Shown here: piece by piece, positions 24,242 to 32,997 of the stretch
Layout: every line of letters begins with the position of its first letter
Position numbering within the stretch: the stretch's first letter is position 1
DNA from: Thermoplasmata archaeon
GTDB lineage: Archaea > Thermoplasmatota > Thermoplasmata > GCA-020350865
Assembly (NCBI GenBank): GCA_020348445.1
Contig: CP070751.1
Span: forward strand, 2,653,355 to 2,706,575
Reading direction: 5' to 3'
DNA: 53,221 nt
Made by a program: the position numbers and the translations under genes
Notes under the pieces: model-generated
The model's database searches: none
The model's input: the letters and a program-made list of their open reading frames with translations, nothing else
What the model was told of the DNA's origin: nothing

Positions 24242-25951
24242 ATGAGAAGAAAGATAACTGGCTGTATCATATGTGCTTTGATTATTGGTGCTATACTGAT
24301 GATAGAAGTACCAGAGGGTGTAAGTGCGCAATTAACTGAGGAATGGATTGCCAGATACAATAGCCCTGGAAATTATTCTGATCGGGCAAATGACATCGCA
24401 GTTGACTCGTCAGGAAATGTTTATGTTACCGGTGGTAGTTTTCTCCCCCGGGGCAAATCAGATTATATTACAATAAAATACGATTCCTCAGGAAATGAGC
24501 TGTGGGTGCGAAGATACAATGGACTGGGGAATGAGGATGATTATGCCTTTGACTTGGTTCTGGACTCATACGAAAATGTGATTGTAACTGGAAGAAGTCA
24601 TAATGGTACCACAGATTATGACTATACAACAATTAAGTATGACCCTTTAGGTAATCAGCTCTGGGTTGCGAAATATAACAGTCCAGATAATTACGATGAT
24701 CAGGCCTTTGCAATTGCTATTGACTCATATGATAATGTCTATGTGACTGGAGCAAGTAATAGATATTTTTATTTTCCTGGTGGTATTCATTCTCATTATG
24801 ATTATACAACTGTTGCCTATGACTCTTTGGGCAATGAGCTCTGGGTAACTAGATACAATGGCCCTATTGATGATGGTGATGACTGGGCAACTGCCATTGC
24901 AGTTGACGATTCATCTGGAGATGTTTATGTGACTGGTCAAAGCGAAGGTAATGGAACAGATTGGGATTATGCTACAATTAAATATGATACATCTGGCAAC
25001 CCGCTCTGGGTGGCAAGATACAACAGCCCTGAGAACCATAGTGATTCAGGTGAGTCAATAATAATCGATGCATCTGGTAATATATTTGTGACCGGAAGAA
25101 GTGATGGTGGCTCAACAAATAATGACTATGCAACCATAAAATACGACCCACTGGGCAATGAAATGTGGATTCAAAGATATAATGGTCCTGGAAATGGAAA
25201 CGATAGGGCTGATACAATCATTTTAGATTCCTCGGGGAATGCATATGTAACTGGCTATAGTGATGGTGGTATAACAAATGGGGATTTTGCTACATTAAAG
25301 TATGATTCAGATGGTAATAAACTATGGGAAGTACGATATAACGGACCAGGAAATTCTGAGGAATGGGCCTGGGATATGACAATAGACTCTTTGGGCAATA
25401 TCTATGTAACTGGTCAGAGTGGAATATTCCCTTACTATGATTATGCAACAGTTAAATATGACTCATCAGGTAATCAGCTCTGGATTGCGACATATAACGG
25501 TTCAGGAAATGACAGAGATGTGGGAAGGGCAATTGATGTTGACGCATCTGGAAATGTATATGTGACAGGTCACAGCACTGGATTAGGGACAGAACACGAT
25601 ATGACCACGATAAAATATTCCTATCAAGAACCAAAACCTGAGCCGAATATTGATATTGATCCCAACACCTTAAATCTTAAATCCAAAGGTAAATGGATTA
25701 CATGCTACATCACCCTAAATAGCCCATATGATATCAACGACATTGATGTCACAACTGTGATTCTTGAGGACACAATCCCCGCTGAGTGGGGGGATATCCA
25801 AAACGATACTCTAATGGTCAAATTTGACAGAAGCGAGGTGGAGGATATGCTGTCACCTGGGATCTACAAGTTGAAGGTTACAGGGGAGTTAACAGACGGG
25901 ACATCATTTGAGGGATATAGCGACGAGATAAGGGTGATTGAACCACAGTAA
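24242..25951 (+). CDS. secreted SBBP beta-propeller protein 1
   Basis: A 569-residue secreted protein. The signal peptide is MRRKITGCIICALIIGA...GVSA (cleavage near residue 30). It is followed by nine or so SBBP repeats of about 50 residues, each with DYATIKYDPLGN, LWVARYNGPGN, a D/S-rich turn and GNVYVTG; these build a beta-propeller. The last 105 residues form a separate domain beginning IDIDPNTLNLKSKG and ending in YSDEIRVIEPQ, also found in the BNR protein at 46358-47890. There is no C-terminal membrane anchor. I use ATG 24242 because the G-rich Shine-Dalgarno is adjacent and the signal peptide begins there; the upstream TTG at 24182 would place the TATA box inside the gene. It is one of three paralogs in direct array. 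Confidence 0.88.
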   Translation: MRRKITGCIICALIIGAILMIEVPEGVSAQLTEEWIARYNSPGNYSDRANDIAVDSSGNVYVTGGSFLPRGKSDYITIKYDSSGNELWVRRYNGLGNEDDYAFDLVLDSYENVIVTGRSHNGTTDYDYTTIKYDPLGNQLWVAKYNSPDNYDDQAFAIAIDSYDNVYVTGASNRYFYFPGGIHSHYDYTTVAYDSLGNELWVTRYNGPIDDGDDWATAIAVDDSSGDVYVTGQSEGNGTDWDYATIKYDTSGNPLWVARYNSPENHSDSGESIIIDASGNIFVTGRSDGGSTNNDYATIKYDPLGNEMWIQRYNGPGNGNDRADTIILDSSGNAYVTGYSDGGITNGDFATLKYDSDGNKLWEVRYNGPGNSEEWAWDMTIDSLGNIYVTGQSGIFPYYDYATVKYDSSGNQLWIATYNGSGNDRDVGRAIDVDASGNVYVTGHSTGLGTEHDMTTIKYSYQEPKPEPNIDIDPNTLNLKSKGKWITCYITLNSPYDINDIDVTTVILEDTIPAEWGDIQNDTLMVKFDRSEVEDMLSPGIYKLKVTGELTDGTSFEGYSDEIRVIEPQ

Positions 25952-26184
25952 CTTTATATATAGTTACTTTCGATAATCCCATTCTTTTATTATTTTAATT
26001 CATATAGGAGAGAAATGATACCGAAATATTAATAAGGATACAATCCATAAATAAGGATAACTCTTCCTAAAAAGAAGAGCACCGGGATCAAGATAGGGGA
26101 ATAACTCTCATAGATAAGGGGAGAGAATAAGTCCCGAGGTGGGGGACCTTAAATATACCAATGACAGAAAGGGAGGTGAAAAAA
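25952..26184 (+). other. leader or intergenic RNA with three consecutive hairpins
   Basis: Three perfect small stems follow one another: CTCTTC/GAAGAG (26061-26066 with 26074-26079), CTCTC/GAGAG (26105-26109 with 26121-26125) and GTCCC/GGGAC (26131-26135 with 26143-26147). They precede the secreted protein gene at 26185. The first 50 bp (25952-26000) match the 3' flank of SBBP gene 3 (31626-31672). Confidence 0.4.
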
Positions 26185-26703
26185 GTGAGGAAAACTTCAA
26201 TTGTTATATTCTCAGTGCTAACAGTAATTATATTTTTCCTTTCCACAGGGACTAGTGTCACAGCAACAGAAGAGATTCGTCCTGTAGATTTAAAGGGGAC
26301 AATATCAACGAAATATCCATATGCATACGCAGAATGTCTCATACTTTTCGAAGGAGATGATTGGGAAGTACAAATTGATGAAAATCCTGAGCATGTCTTG
26401 ATAAAATGTACATTATACCTAGTCTGGGACGATGATCACACTGTGCTTTATCCATATTGGCATCTCTCAGGGACAGTAGAATATTGGTTCAATATGTCAT
26501 ACAATGAGCAGATTGACCAGCGACATAATATTGAACCCCTTAGTTCTTCAAATCCTTCCAGAAGCATACCTATTGACATCCTTGTAGAAGACTGTACACC
26601 AGATACTACTATATATGTCGAATGGGCTATTATAACTACGCACGATCAATCTGGAAAAAGTGCAGGTGATGAGAAACAGGAAGAGATAGCTGTCGTAATG
26701 TAA
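26185..26703 (+). CDS. secreted protein of unknown function
   Basis: About 172 residues with a clear signal peptide (RKTSIVIFSVLTVIIFFLS, cleavage near GTSVTA), no further membrane helix and two Cys that could pair. The mature part is rich in aromatic and acidic residues and looks like a single beta-rich domain (ALILFEGDDWEVQIDE-like strand patterns, VLYPYWHLSGTVEYWF). The family is not recognised. I choose GTG 26185 as start because GGGAGGTGA lies 5 nt upstream; the in-frame ATG 26161 has no ribosome binding site and would add eight charged residues. It sits alone between SBBP genes 1 and 2, inside a duplicated region, and has no second copy. Confidence 0.65.
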   Translation: MRKTSIVIFSVLTVIIFFLSTGTSVTATEEIRPVDLKGTISTKYPYAYAECLILFEGDDWEVQIDENPEHVLIKCTLYLVWDDDHTVLYPYWHLSGTVEYWFNMSYNEQIDQRHNIEPLSSSNPSRSIPIDILVEDCTPDTTIYVEWAIITTHDQSGKSAGDEKQEEIAVVM

Positions 26704-27167
26704 ACTCTATATCTACCCTTTTTTATTTTTTTTTAATAAATCGGTGATCATTATAAAGTTAAATCCCTAAGGAACATTTGTGATTCTATCCGCTTTTATT
26801 TCTGATTCATTTTCACCTGTTATTTGCTATATTTAGTGCAGTTTGGGGGTGCTTATTCCCAGATTTCGAACAGAAATTAGATTTGATTAGCTTTTAGATT
26901 TCCAGGATTCAGAAGAAAGGTTGACTTTGGATGACCTGCAGGAGGGCTGGATTCAGTACTTCTGAAAAATGTATGTAAAAAGGGGCAGAAAGAACTTCAT
27001 TATAATTTTATTCGGAAGTCATAATCTCGTATGGGTTCCAAATTTACCATAACAATATTTATACCTCAATTCCCAAGGCAAATAATAGAAATGTTGTCTT
27101 TTCATCAATAATATCCAATGTCTCAAATCAAGAAAGTGATACTAGATATGCTGCAATCGAAAAAGGG
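26704..27167. other. intergenic region, nothing recognised
   Basis: AT-rich non-coding sequence after the secreted protein gene. I see no gene, tRNA, repeat or strong hairpin. Its right end (27168) is the sharp left boundary of the duplicated ABC-operon fragment. Confidence 0.5.
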
Positions 27168-27283
27168 ATAAAACCCATGGCTATGTTTTTCAACGTGAAA
27201 TCGGGAAGATCGCCTTTTTCGTATTCGTGGGCTATTGGATAATACCTTTTCATTTTGGGCTCAACTTCATTCTCAGTATCCAA
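27168..27283 (-). pseudogene. truncated 5' copy of the small ABC-operon membrane gene
   Basis: Matches 23728-23843 almost base for base, from the TTG start (27283-27281) through the soluble N-terminus into the first membrane helix, then breaks off at 27168. The Shine-Dalgarno and promoter region are kept. It is a non-functional by-product of the segmental duplication that carried the SBBP gene. Confidence 0.8.
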
Positions 27284-27309
27284 GCAAGACCTCCATGATG
27301 GATGGTTAA

Positions 27310-27365
27310 TATCTACTATGGAGTATATTAAGGTAATATTATATGAAGGTTTTTGGGTTGATTTA
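27310..27365. repeat. direct repeat (copy of the ABC-operon promoter), left of the gene at 27428
   Basis: Matches 23870-23925 and 27884-27937 closely. With the copy at 27884 it flanks the gene 27428-27877 as a direct repeat of about 54 bp, which points to recombination or insertion within this promoter sequence. Confidence 0.7.
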
Positions 27366-27427
27366 GAAATTTAGAAAACCTCAATTACTTCCAAATCCCT
27401 CTTATTTTATGATTATTATATTTTACT

Positions 27428-27877
27428 CTATAATGTTAAATGAATAATATTATAATATCTATAATTAAGATCGAAGGTAAATCCCTCCCTTGCCAGACCA
27501 TAAGGCTCGCCTAAAATATGAATTGTATCGTTAGAACTTAATTTCCCATTCTCATCCGAATCCTCAAATATGACCTGATCTGTATACTTGTCGAATCTAG
27601 CATTAGAAATATTTATTCCATCACCATTAAGAAACCACATGAAATTTCGAAGAGGTTCTTCTCGACTTGTGCTTAAAATTGTTACCGTCCAATTATATCC
27701 GCCAGTTGAATTATCCCTCTCAAACCTAATTTCTACAGAGGGAGGCTTTGGATAATCATAATCTGGGTCGGGTCGAAAATATGTTTCCAATATATAACTT
27801 GATGTAAAAAATGTTATGATTCCCACCACTGCTAGCAAAGCGACCATTTTAATTGCTTTGGACAATCTTTGATTCAT
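27428..27877 (-). CDS. membrane-anchored extracellular protein of unknown function
   Basis: A 149-residue protein with a single N-terminal hydrophobic segment (about 11-32, MVALLAVVGIITFFTSSYI) that may anchor it or be a signal peptide. A beta-rich domain follows, with RFERDNSTGGYNWTVTIL, FLNGDGINISNA and a DSDENGKLSSNDTIHI stretch typical of Ca-binding or pilin-like loops. The family is not recognised. ATG 27877 has no Shine-Dalgarno, but an AT-rich TATA element at about 27897-27907 fits a leaderless transcript. The gene is bracketed by 54-bp direct repeats (27310-27365, 27884-27937) derived from the ABC-operon promoter, so it seems to have captured that promoter. Confidence 0.6.
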   Translation of the reverse strand: MNQRLSKAIKMVALLAVVGIITFFTSSYILETYFRPDPDYDYPKPPSVEIRFERDNSTGGYNWTVTILSTSREEPLRNFMWFLNGDGINISNARFDKYTDQVIFEDSDENGKLSSNDTIHILGEPYGLAREGFTFDLNYRYYNIIHLTL

Positions 27878-27883
27878 GTTTAT

Positions 27884-27937
27884 TATCTACTATAGAATAT
27901 ATTAAGATAATATTATATGAAGGTTTTTGGATTGATT
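27884..27937. repeat. direct repeat (copy of the ABC-operon promoter), right of the gene at 27428
   Basis: Third copy of the sequence at 23870-23932. It is followed by the same junction sequence as copy 1 up to a 15-bp HerA scar (27983-27997), after which about 105 bp of copy 1 are missing. On the minus strand it supplies the likely promoter of the gene ending at 27877. Confidence 0.7.
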
Positions 27938-28132
27938 AAAAATTCTGGGCTTATATTGTGGGATATAGTTCTTATTCTTATCTCAATGCGCTCGCATCTA
28001 TATAATTTAATCGAAACGCTTCTTAAAGAAAAGGATTGTTTCTTATATGTAAAAACTTGATTATTTCGTATTTTGCAGAAGGTTTTATATGCTTTTAACT
28101 CCATTTATTTTTCATGGGGGAGGGGGGCAAGT

Positions 28133-29845
28133 ATGAGAAGAGAGATAACTGGCTGTATCATATGTGCTATGATTATTGGTGCCATACTGATGATAGAAGT
28201 GCCAGAGGGTGTAAGTGCACAGATAACTGAAGAATGGGTGGCAAGGTATAATAGTCCTGGCAATTATTCTGATCGGGCAACTGACATCGCTGTTGACTCC
28301 TCAGGAAATGTTTATGTTATCGGTGGTTGTGTTCATCCAACCTGGGACGAATCAGATTATATTACAATAAAATACGATTCCTCAGGAAATGAGCTGTGGG
28401 TGCGAAGATATAATGGACCGGGGAATGAGCATGATATTGCCTTTGACTTGGTTCTGGACTCATACGAAAATGTGATTGTAACTGGAAGAAGTCATAATGG
28501 TACCACAGATTTGGACTATACAACAATTAAGTATGACCCTTTAGGTAACGAGCTTTGGATTGCGAAATATAACAGTCCAGATAATTACGATGATCAGGCC
28601 TTTGCAATTGCCATCGACTCCTCTGATAATGTTTATGTGACTGGAAAAAGTAATAGATATTTTTATTTTCCTGGTGGTTTTCATTCTCATTATGATTATA
28701 CAACTGTTGCCTATGACTCTTTGGGCAACGAGCTCTGGGTGGCTAGATACAATGGCCCTATTGATGATGGTTGGGACGAAGCAACTGCCATTGCAGTTGA
28801 CGATTTATCTGGAGATATTTATGTGACTGGTCAAAGCGAAGGCAATGGAACAAAATACGATTATGCTACAATTAAATATGATGCATCTGGCAACGAGCTC
28901 TGGGCGGCAAGATACAATGGTCCTGGTAACTATGTTGACCTCGCTAAATCACTAATAATCGATGCATCGGGTAATGTATTCGTGACCGGAAGAAGTGATG
29001 GGGGCTCAACAAATTATGACTATGCAACCATAAAGTATGATCCACTAGGCAATGAAATGTGGGTTCAAAGGTATAATGGCCCTGGAGATGGGAGCGATAG
29101 AGCCTATTCAATAGCTTTAGATTCATTGGGAAATATATTTGTTACTGGCGGAAGTGATGGTGGTGTAACAAATCAGGATTTTGCTACATTGAAGTATGAT
29201 TCAGATGGTAATGAACTTTGGGTAGCACGATATGAGGGACCTGGAAATTCTAGTGAATGGACCCAGGATATAGCAATAGACTCTTTGAACAATATTTATG
29301 TAACCGGTTATAGTGGAATAAACCCCAACTATGATATTACAACACTTAAATATGACTCATCAGGTAATCAACTCTGGATTGCGACATATAACGGCCCGGG
29401 AAATGACTGGGATATGGGAAGGGCATTGTATGTTGACGTATCTGGAAATGTATATGTGACAGGCTACAGTACCGGAATAGGAACAGAACATGACATGACT
29501 ACAATAAAATATTCCTATCAAGAACCAAAACCCGAGCCAACAATTGACATTGATCCCGATACTTTAAACCTCAAATCCAAGGGCAGGTGGATTACCGCTT
29601 ATATTACCCTCAATAGTCCATATGAAGTCGACGACATCGATATCAGTACGGTGATATTGGAGGACACAGTCCAAGCAGAATGGGGAGACATACAAAACGA
29701 TACTCTAATGGTTAAATTTGATAGAAGCGAAGCGGAGGATATGCTGTCACCAGGGACTTACAATCTGAAGGTTACTGGAAAGTTGACTGATGGAACTGAG
29801 TTTGAAGGATACAGTGACGAGATGAGGGTGATTGAACCTCCATAA
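28133..29845 (+). CDS. secreted SBBP beta-propeller protein 2
   Basis: A 570-residue close paralog of SBBP protein 1, with the same signal peptide, about nine SBBP repeats including the variant unit with the RYFYFPGG insertion, and the same LNLKSKG C-terminal domain ending in MRVIEPP. Long stretches of DNA are nearly identical to gene 1, including promoter and leader, so the duplication is recent. ATG 28133 follows the G-rich Shine-Dalgarno directly. Sequence differences concentrate in the loop residues between strands, as expected if the propeller surface is diverging for new ligands; that reading is inference. Exported, with no anchor. Confidence 0.88.
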   Translation: MRREITGCIICAMIIGAILMIEVPEGVSAQITEEWVARYNSPGNYSDRATDIAVDSSGNVYVIGGCVHPTWDESDYITIKYDSSGNELWVRRYNGPGNEHDIAFDLVLDSYENVIVTGRSHNGTTDLDYTTIKYDPLGNELWIAKYNSPDNYDDQAFAIAIDSSDNVYVTGKSNRYFYFPGGFHSHYDYTTVAYDSLGNELWVARYNGPIDDGWDEATAIAVDDLSGDIYVTGQSEGNGTKYDYATIKYDASGNELWAARYNGPGNYVDLAKSLIIDASGNVFVTGRSDGGSTNYDYATIKYDPLGNEMWVQRYNGPGDGSDRAYSIALDSLGNIFVTGGSDGGVTNQDFATLKYDSDGNELWVARYEGPGNSSEWTQDIAIDSLNNIYVTGYSGINPNYDITTLKYDSSGNQLWIATYNGPGNDWDMGRALYVDVSGNVYVTGYSTGIGTEHDMTTIKYSYQEPKPEPTIDIDPDTLNLKSKGRWITAYITLNSPYEVDDIDISTVILEDTVQAEWGDIQNDTLMVKFDRSEAEDMLSPGTYNLKVTGKLTDGTEFEGYSDEMRVIEPP

Positions 29846-29936
29846 TAAAGGATTACATCTTTAATAATCCAGGCTTTTTCAGAAGGTCTTATATGCTTTT
29901 AACTCCATTTATATTTCATGAGAGAGGGGGGCAAGT

Positions 29937-31625
29937 ATGATAAGAAAGATAATTTGCAGTATCATATGTGCTTTGATTATTGGTGCTATACTGATGATAG
30001 AAGTGCCAGAGGGTGTAAGCGCTCAGGTAACTGAGGAATGGGTTGCCACATACAATAGTCCTGGAAATTATTATGATTGGGCAAATGACATCGCTGTCGA
30101 CTCGTCAGGAAATGTTTATGTTACTGGTGGATGTGTTCATCCAACCTGGGACGAATCAGATTGTATTACAATAAAATACGATTCTTCTGGAAATGAACTT
30201 TGGGTGCGAAGATACAATGGACCAGCAAATAAAAGTGACTATGGTTCAGCCTTAGCTCTGGACCAATACGAAAATGTGATTATAACTGGGAGAAGTGAGG
30301 GCTATTATAGTACAATAGATGATTATGTCACAATTAAATATGATCCATATGGTAATGAACTATGGGTTGCGAAATATAACGGACCAGGGAATTGTACAGA
30401 TCAAGCCTTAGCAATTGCGGTTGACTCCTCGACAAACGTATATGTTACTGGAGAAAGCGTGGGTATTGGAACAGAGGAGGACTTTGCTACAGTAGCCTAT
30501 GACTCATTAGGCAACGAACTTTGGGTTGCTAGATACAATGGACCTGGAAATGATAGTGATTGGGCGCGGGCAATTGCGGTAGATTCAAATAAAAATGTAT
30601 ATGTGACTGGCTGGAGCGAAGGTAATGGAACAAATCAGGATTTTGCTACTATTAAATACGATGCATTTGGCAATCAACTCTGGGCGGTGAGATATAATGG
30701 TCCTGTAAATGATATTGATTATGCTAAGTCGTTAGTAATCGACTCTTTTGGTAATGTATTCGTGACTGGGCATAGTGATGGCGGCTCAACAAAATACGAC
30801 TTAGCAACTATAAAATACGACCGATTAGGCAATGAAATGTGGGTTCAAAGATATAATAGTCCTGGAAATGGGAATGATGCGTCTGATACGATAATTTTAG
30901 ATTCATTGGGAAATGTATATGTTACTGGCACTAGTTATGATGGTTTAACAAATGGGGATTATGCAACATTGAAGTATGATTCAGATGGTAATGAAATCTG
31001 GGTTGCTAGATATAATGGACCTGGAAATTCTAGGGAATTGGCCCGGGATATGACAATAGACTCTCTGGGCAATATCTATGTAACTGGTCGTAGTGGAATA
31101 TTCCCCAACCATGACATTGCCACAGTTAAATATGATGCATCTGGAAATCAGTTATGGGTTGCAACTTATAGCAGTTCTGGAAATGACTGGGATATGGCTA
31201 AGGCGATAACATTGGATTCTTTAAATAATGTATATGTAACAGGATACAGCACCAGCAATCTAAAAGATAATGACTTTGTCACAATAAAATATTCTCAACA
31301 AGAAATACCTCCTCAGGTAACAATCGATATTGATCCAGACACTCTAAACCTTAAATCCAAGGGAAGATGGATCACCGCGTATATTACCCTCAATAGTCCA
31401 TATGAAGTCGACGAAATAGACATAAACACTATGACATTGGAGGACACAATCCCAGCAGAATGGGGAGACATCCAAAACGATACTCTAATGGTCAAGTTCG
31501 ATAGAAGCGAAGTGGAGGATATGCTGTCACCAGGGACTTACAATCTGAAGGTTACTGGAAAGTTGACTGATGGAACTGAGTTTGAAGGATATAGCGATGA
31601 GATAAGGGTGATTGAACCACAGTAA
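29937..31625 (+). CDS. secreted SBBP beta-propeller protein 3
   Basis: A 562-residue third paralog, more diverged than the first two. It has the signal peptide (MIRKIICSIICALIIGA), nine or so SBBP repeats (for example DFATIKYDAFGN, LWAVRYNGP, GNVFVTG) and the LNLKSKG C-terminal domain. It lacks the RYFYFPGG insertion of paralogs 1 and 2. Its promoter and leader are a shorter, slightly changed version of theirs. The 3' flank matches that of gene 1 (25952-26000) and runs straight into the HerA gene end, suggesting this copy marks the original neighbour arrangement. Confidence 0.88.
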   Translation: MIRKIICSIICALIIGAILMIEVPEGVSAQVTEEWVATYNSPGNYYDWANDIAVDSSGNVYVTGGCVHPTWDESDCITIKYDSSGNELWVRRYNGPANKSDYGSALALDQYENVIITGRSEGYYSTIDDYVTIKYDPYGNELWVAKYNGPGNCTDQALAIAVDSSTNVYVTGESVGIGTEEDFATVAYDSLGNELWVARYNGPGNDSDWARAIAVDSNKNVYVTGWSEGNGTNQDFATIKYDAFGNQLWAVRYNGPVNDIDYAKSLVIDSFGNVFVTGHSDGGSTKYDLATIKYDRLGNEMWVQRYNSPGNGNDASDTIILDSLGNVYVTGTSYDGLTNGDYATLKYDSDGNEIWVARYNGPGNSRELARDMTIDSLGNIYVTGRSGIFPNHDIATVKYDASGNQLWVATYSSSGNDWDMAKAITLDSLNNVYVTGYSTSNLKDNDFVTIKYSQQEIPPQVTIDIDPDTLNLKSKGRWITAYITLNSPYEVDEIDINTMTLEDTIPAEWGDIQNDTLMVKFDRSEVEDMLSPGTYNLKVTGKLTDGTEFEGYSDEIRVIEPQ

Positions 31626-31663
31626 CCTTATATGTAGTTATTTTCGACAAACCAATTCTTTTA

Positions 31664-32992
31664 TTATTTTCTTAACGCGCTCGCATCAATCCCAGTATGA
31701 AGGCTCATTCTCGGCCTCACCCTCACCATCTCGATTTTTCTTGTCTTGTCGTCAAATAAAACCGCCAGACCGCGTTTGAATTCCATTGTTGAAACGATTT
31801 TCTGGATGTCCTTGCTACCTGACATAAAAGACTGTTTTGCCTTTCCAAGTGCTGCGATATCATCGTTTGCTGTAACGTTATGGGCGAGAATAATATCTGA
31901 TTGTCGAAACGCAGTCTCGTGCAATGCCGAGGGCTCTTGAGTTGCCATTATCAATGATAGTCCTGGATGCCTGCCCAGTTTAATCCAGTCAATGAGAACA
32001 TCTGATGCCAGCGTTTTCTGAGAGGCAGGTAAAAATAGATGAGCCTCATCAATGACCATGTAAACAAGCGGGTGATCCTTTCCAATGTTTGACCTATCAT
32101 CAAGTTGAATGAGATGTGCCTGGGCTTGCATCTCCAATGTGGTGTAAAGCGTTCTCTCACTAAGGAGCCTCCTTCCGAGAACACCTAAAATCAGATTTCT
32201 CACATCAAATCCCCCGATCCTGCCAAGGTAGCTTATATCTAAAACACTGATTGTACCGCCCTTTACGATCTCTTCAAAAGGCGTTCCATGCCTGTCAAAA
32301 ACCTTTAATTCCTCTATCATCCTAAACAGATTTAAAAGAGAATTTTTAACATTCTCATCAGCTTTCTCTTGTTCCATGGTTTTATAGATTTCTTCGTATC
32401 CAAAGGCCTCTTTCTTTCCAAGAAGGCTATCTATTACCCTAACAAGTAGTACACCCACAGGTTCAGTGGGTTTAAGGTCTAAAAGAGAGAGCCAATCGTG
32501 AACATTGATTTCCGAAAGAGGAAGTACAAGAACCTCGTCAAAATCCAGCTCTTTCCCCTCTTCTTTGACTTTTTCAATGGCAAGCTTTGGAAGAAAGACC
32601 TTGACAAATTCTCGAAAATCTCTTGGGGAAAGTTCTTTGAAATCTCCGAGTCTTTTATTTTCATCTAAATTTGTGTTGGGGCTTTTTAAGCTGTGAAATA
32701 CGCTCATGGTGTCAAATATTAATACGGCAATTCTTTCCCTAATATCAGTATCGAGCATGCCGAATCCTTCGGCCAACACGCTCAAGGTATAGGATTTACC
32801 AGTTCCCCTTTTACCAACCACGAGCATACAATGGGGTGAGGAGATATCCAGATATACTGAGCCACTCTCTTCGTATCTTCCCGCAGGATAGGTAACGATT
32901 TTTCCAAGATAGCAGCAGCCCTGATTTCCAACCTTTTTAACTAGGGATTCTTCCCTACCAAATATCTCTTCTCTTGTCATGTGTCTCACCAT
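31664..32992 (-). CDS. HerA/DUF87-type ATPase
   Basis: A 442-residue FtsK/HerA-superfamily ATPase. Walker A is GKRGTGKS (60-67), Walker B is VYMVIDEAHLF, the arginine/sensor region lies in GRHPGLSLIMATQEPS, and an N-terminal beta-barrel-like portion (about 15-50) precedes the core. Members pump DNA (HerA in repair with NurA, VirB4/CedB in DNA transfer) or act in secretion. There is no membrane helix. ATG 32992 lies 5 nt after the stop codon of the FlaJ-like gene, so it is the last gene of the FlaI/FlaJ operon, which is unusual. No NurA nuclease gene is nearby. Its last 58 bp are duplicated at 23965-24022. Confidence 0.85.
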   Translation of the reverse strand: MVRHMTREEIFGREESLVKKVGNQGCCYLGKIVTYPAGRYEESGSVYLDISSPHCMLVVGKRGTGKSYTLSVLAEGFGMLDTDIRERIAVLIFDTMSVFHSLKSPNTNLDENKRLGDFKELSPRDFREFVKVFLPKLAIEKVKEEGKELDFDEVLVLPLSEINVHDWLSLLDLKPTEPVGVLLVRVIDSLLGKKEAFGYEEIYKTMEQEKADENVKNSLLNLFRMIEELKVFDRHGTPFEEIVKGGTISVLDISYLGRIGGFDVRNLILGVLGRRLLSERTLYTTLEMQAQAHLIQLDDRSNIGKDHPLVYMVIDEAHLFLPASQKTLASDVLIDWIKLGRHPGLSLIMATQEPSALHETAFRQSDIILAHNVTANDDIAALGKAKQSFMSGSKDIQKIVSTMEFKRGLAVLFDDKTRKIEMVRVRPRMSLHTGIDASALRK

Positions 32993-32997
32993 TTCTT

